From: Pseudomonadota bacterium
Lineage (GTDB): Bacteria; Pseudomonadota; Alphaproteobacteria; Rhizobiales; Rhizobiaceae
Direction: 5' to 3'
DNA length: 6,512 bases
Assembly: GCA_023451915.1 (NCBI GenBank)
Contig: JAEXXS010000502.1
Span: 1-6,512, forward strand
The notes below the pieces were generated by a model that searched no databases, was not told the origin of the DNA, and saw only the letters and a list, made by a program, of their open reading frames with translations. Positions 5,962 to 6,512 of this stretch are shown here, piece after piece (within the stretch, counting starts at the first letter, position 1; every line of letters starts with the position of its first letter). The translations under genes were made by a program, and so were the position numbers.

Positions 5962-6222
5962 CGGCGCGGGCGGATCGACGCTGACAGCTGGCTTGGCGAG
6001 GACATTCCGCTGGGCGAGGAACGCGAGCTCTATTCCGTCGAGATCTGGCAAAATGGTGCGGTTGTGCGCCGCGAGCAGGTCACATCGCCCGGGTGGACTT
6101 ATGCCAAGGCGATTCGCACCGCTGATGTGGGGGCCGGTGCGTTCCAACTGCGCGTCACCATGGTCAGCACGAAAATCGGCGCCGGTGATGCGGCTATACT
6201 CAATCTGGCGGCTGGCCTTTAA
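5962..6222 (+). pseudogene. C-terminal remnant of a phage/GTA-type tail-tip (host-specificity) protein
   Basis: An 86-residue open piece with no start of its own, ending in TAA at 6220-6222. It reads RRGRIDADSWLGEDIPLGEE followed by ELYSVEIWQNGAVVRREQV and SPGWTYAKAI. The RxRIDxDSW..xxxPLGEE..YxVxI pattern is that of the last domain of the large tail-tip or host-specificity protein of gene-transfer-agent-like and siphovirus-type particles, normally over 1,000 residues. The rest of the gene is missing from this window. A TAG at 5959-5961 precedes it and could be a mutated TGG, since tryptophan is expected just before the RRxRID motif. Upstream, a different frame (about 5892-5957, ending LDNLNSVLTF) may be the continuation, implying a frameshift near 5958. 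It is followed after 16 bases by the holin-like gene. Confidence 0.65.
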
Positions 6223-6238
6223 TTTCTGGAGAAAAGAC

Positions 6239-6445
6239 ATGGCAGACGACAAGGCCTGGTATCTTTCCCGCACTGTCTGGGCGGGGCTGGTCTCGATTAT
6301 TCTTGGGCTGGCGGGCGCTTTGGGGGTCGCAGACAGCGTCGTTGATCAAGGCGCGCTAACGGATGTTTTACTGCAACTGGCTGCTGCAATTGCTGGAATT
6401 GCTACGATATTCGGTCGCATCAAGGCAACTTCGCGCATTTCATAA
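6239..6445 (+). CDS. holin-like small membrane protein of phage origin
   Basis: A 68-aa protein: a short charged N-terminus (MADDKAWYLSRTVW), a first hydrophobic helix (about 14-31), a short polar turn (SVVDQG), a second hydrophobic helix (about 42-58), and a basic C-terminus (GRIKATSR). Two helices with a xxKxWYxSxTVWxGLV opening and a GR-ending tail are typical of small holin-like proteins placed after tail genes in prophages. Such proteins make inner-membrane holes that let endolysin out. No endolysin gene is visible here. The start at 6239 is set by GGAG (6228-6231), 7 bases upstream and lying within the 16-base gap after the tail fragment's stop. The same frame is open far upstream, but that part (from 5873) reads through the tail fragment in the wrong frame and is not real coding sequence. 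Confidence 0.7.
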   Translation: MADDKAWYLSRTVWAGLVSIILGLAGALGVADSVVDQGALTDVLLQLAAAIAGIATIFGRIKATSRIS

Positions 6446-6512
6446 TTTCACAAAGCGTGATAGCAAAGGGAAATTATCCTTTAAGGTCTATAGCGAGAAC
6501 AGCCTGTTCATG
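6446..6512. other. trailing 67 bases with a short inverted repeat
   Basis: No gene is visible. AAAGG at 6465-6469 and CCTTT at 6478-6482 could form a weak hairpin after the holin-like gene. GAACAG-C-CTGTTC at 6497-6509 is a perfect inverted repeat of 6 bp arms with one central base. The final ATG (6510-6512) has no Shine-Dalgarno sequence. Confidence 0.4.

Noticed and set aside
5873..6445. 190-codon plus-strand reading frame as one protein
   Set aside because: Only its last 68 codons (from 6239) are a real gene; the earlier part overlaps the tail fragment in another frame and the end of the IS.
6497..6509. SOS (LexA) box
   Set aside because: The spacing and orientation of the GAAC/GTTC halves do not fit the alphaproteobacterial LexA motif.

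Overview
The window looks like chromosome from an alphaproteobacterium of the Hyphomicrobiales, most likely a Brucella/Ochrobactrum-type genome. The reasons are a high-GC cell-wall operon of alphaproteobacterial type, CTTGAC-type promoters, and phage proteins of kinds common in that order. The genus is an inference from protein style, not a database match.

Left half (1-3505, minus strand). A compact three-gene operon reads right to left: a bifunctional class A penicillin-binding protein (PBP1A family, GT51 plus transpeptidase), a membrane-anchored DUF1214 protein, and a membrane-anchored DUF1254 protein. The gaps are 6 and 5 bases, so the three are almost certainly co-transcribed. The two DUF proteins correspond to the two halves of a larger DUF1254-DUF1214 protein known elsewhere and are probably envelope partners. 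At the extreme left edge a short minus-strand reading frame may be the start of another gene.

Middle (3506-4275). A long non-coding stretch. It holds an extended -10 promoter for the PBP operon, an AT-rich segment with a perfect 14-bp palindrome, and a convincing stand-alone small RNA unit on the plus strand. That unit has a CTTGAC-type promoter, a closed 5' stem-loop and a strong Rho-independent terminator, giving a transcript of about 100 nt. About 335 bases after the terminator hold nothing I can assign.

Right half (4276-6512, plus strand). This is a decayed prophage or gene-transfer-agent-like remnant. It contains a 54-codon small ORF with a strong Shine-Dalgarno sequence, a three-helix DUF6107-type membrane protein, a broken IS5-family element flanked by CTAG on both sides, the C-terminal piece of a tail-tip/host-specificity protein, and an intact 68-aa two-helix holin-like protein. 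The transposase has two frameshifts and one in-frame stop, so the element is dead. The tail gene has lost its main body. The small membrane proteins look intact.

The best candidate for something undescribed is the small RNA between the cell-wall operon and the phage remnant. I see no CRISPR array, tRNA, rRNA or complete novel multi-gene defence system here.
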